Below, piece by piece: positions 62,958-64,000 of a stretch of DNA of 64,000 nt. The stretch lies in contig CABRXV010000002.1 in assembly GCA_902475005.1 (NCBI GenBank), positions 1 through 64,000 of the forward strand. Reading direction: 5' to 3'. A program made the translations under genes and the position numbers. The stretch's first letter is position 1. Every line of letters starts with the position of its first letter. The notes beneath the pieces are model-generated. The model was not told the DNA's origin, did not search any database, and saw only the letters and a program-made list of their open reading frames with translations. Source of the DNA: CABRXV01 sp900754955. GTDB lineage: Bacteria; Actinomycetota; Coriobacteriia; Coriobacteriales; Eggerthellaceae.

Positions 62958-64000
62958 ATGGCTAAAGACAACGAAGATTACGGAAAGAAGGGCGCGCAGC
63001 CGTCGTCTGAGCGCGGCTCGTCCCATGCGGGCGGCAAGAACGCCGACCGCGGGCACGGCGAGCGCGGCCGCAAGCGCAAGTCGACCTCGTTCAAGCACGT
63101 CAACCTCGAGCGCGAGCGTCCGCAGCTTTCTCGCGAGGGGGGCGACAGGCGCAAGAACCGCAAGGGCAACGCTGCACGCGACGCCCGTCGCTCGTTCTAC
63201 TCGCCCGAGAAGGATCCCAACGCTGAGCTCGAGATCATTCCGCTCGGCGGCCTCGACGCCATCGGCAAGAACATGACGGCCTTCGAGTGCGCAGGCGACA
63301 TGCTGCTCGATGACGCGGGCCTCATGTTCCCCGACGACGACCATCCGGGCATCGACCTCATCCTGCCCGACTACACCTACGTGCTCGAGAACGCCGACAA
63401 GCTGCGCGGCATCGTGATCACGCACGGCCACGAGGACCACACGGGCTCGCTCCCGTACCTGCTCAAGGACCTCGACCGCACCGTGCCGATCTACGCCACG
63501 AAGCTCACGCTCGGCCTCATCGAGGGCAAGCTCGCCGAGCACCGCATCAAGAACGCCAAGCTCGTTGAGATCAAGCCCGGCGACCAGGTGAAGCTCGGCT
63601 GCTTCACCGTGAACTTCTTCGCGGTGAACCACTCCATCCCGGGCGCGGTGGGCCTGTTCATCCAGTCTCCAGCGGGCAACGTGCTCCACACCGGCGACTT
63701 CAAGCTTGACCAGACGCCCATCGACGGCGTCCACACCGACTACGCCGCGCTCGCGCGCTTCGGCGAGATCGGCGTCGACCTCATGATGAGCGACTCGACG
63801 AACGCGCAGAACGCCAACTTCACGCCGTCCGAGGCCGAGGTGGGCAAGACCCTGCGCACGATCATCTCGCAGGCCAAGGGCCGCGTGATCATCGCCTCCT
63901 TCGCAAGCCACATCCACCGCATGCAGCAGATCTGCGACGCCGCGGTGGCCAACGGCCGCAAGGTGGTCGTCACGGGCCGCTCGATGATCCAGAACACCGA
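62958..64000 (+). CDS. rnj: ribonuclease J, 3' part beyond the window
   Basis: 347 codons are present. Residues 1-85 are a basic, probably disordered extension (HGERGRKRKSTSFKH in part). The metallo-beta-lactamase core follows with LEIIPLGGLDAIGKNMTAFE, the zinc motif HGHEDH at residues 156-161, and HTGDFKLDQTP. The beta-CASP domain begins near MMSDSTNAQ. 5' to 3' exo- and endonuclease for rRNA/mRNA maturation. ATG 62958 after AGGAA. dapB-dapA-rnj is a common order. Confidence 0.93.
   Translation, partial: MAKDNEDYGKKGAQPSSERGSSHAGGKNADRGHGERGRKRKSTSFKHVNLERERPQLSREGGDRRKNRKGNAARDARRSFYSPEKDPNAELEIIPLGGLDAIGKNMTAFECAGDMLLDDAGLMFPDDDHPGIDLILPDYTYVLENADKLRGIVITHGHEDHTGSLPYLLKDLDRTVPIYATKLTLGLIEGKLAEHRIKNAKLVEIKPGDQVKLGCFTVNFFAVNHSIPGAVGLFIQSPAGNVLHTGDFKLDQTPIDGVHTDYAALARFGEIGVDLMMSDSTNAQNANFTPSEAEVGKTLRTIISQAKGRVIIASFASHIHRMQQICDAAVANGRKVVVTGRSMIQNT

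Overview
The window looks like chromosomal DNA of a high-GC, anaerobic actinobacterium of the class Coriobacteriia, most likely family Eggerthellaceae. I infer this from gene content and order, not from a marker-gene comparison. The order pyrF, actinobacterial-type integration host factor, gmk, rpoZ is actinobacterial. The order hrcA, dnaJ, rsmE, mtaB ... phoH, ybeY, dgkA, era ... recO is of the Firmicutes/Coriobacteria kind. Ferredoxin-linked 2-oxoacid oxidoreductase, a PyrK-dependent dihydroorotate dehydrogenase and a molybdopterin hydroxytransferase point to anaerobic life. No tRNA, rRNA, CRISPR array, insertion sequence or phage gene was recognised.

Region 1 (1-8.8 kb): a partial DUF454 membrane-protein gene on the minus strand, then a plus-strand set for organic-acid metabolism. 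It holds two XRE-cupin regulator + acyl-CoA synthetase pairs flanking a ParA/MinD-like ATPase and a four-subunit 2-oxoacid:ferredoxin oxidoreductase (ferredoxin, alpha, beta, gamma). Together these could interconvert 2-oxo acids, acyl-CoAs and free carboxylic acids. Region 2 (8.9-20.4 kb): an accessory catabolic cluster. It contains a two-TM protein, a TetR-type regulator, both subunits of a pyrogallol-phloroglucinol transhydroxylase-type molybdoenzyme, a small zinc ribbon, two VOC-fold proteins, two SDR dehydrogenases, an MFS transporter, a SlyD-like prolyl isomerase and an unknown 100-aa protein. Many gaps here carry long GC-rich hairpins. This is the best candidate for an undescribed pathway, probably for polyhydroxylated aromatics.

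Region 3 (20.4-31 kb): the pyrimidine operon pyrR-pyrB-pyrC // carA-carB-pyrK-pyrD-pyrF. It has two near-identical PyrR binding loops: one before a classical attenuator (carA), the other before a sequence that can mask the pyrR ribosome binding site. pyrE is absent. Region 4 (31-38.6 kb): mihF-gmk-rpoZ-thiI, comEA-comEC, a frameshifted holA, and rpsT (minus strand) with a long charged tail. Region 5 (39-46.8 kb): an arylamine N-acetyltransferase, a BadF-type kinase (minus), lepA, a MATE exporter (minus), a small membrane protein, dusB and hemW.

Region 6 (46.8-58 kb): CIRCE-hrcA-dnaJ-rsmE-mtaB, an AIM24-family protein, phoH-ybeY-dgkA-era, a zinc-ribbon/PASTA membrane protein, and recO. Region 7 (58-64 kb): rpsO, pnp, dapB, dapA and the 5' part of an RNase J gene that runs off the end. 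Start codons were chosen by Shine-Dalgarno sites, neighbour overlap and homology; several differ from the longest open frame.
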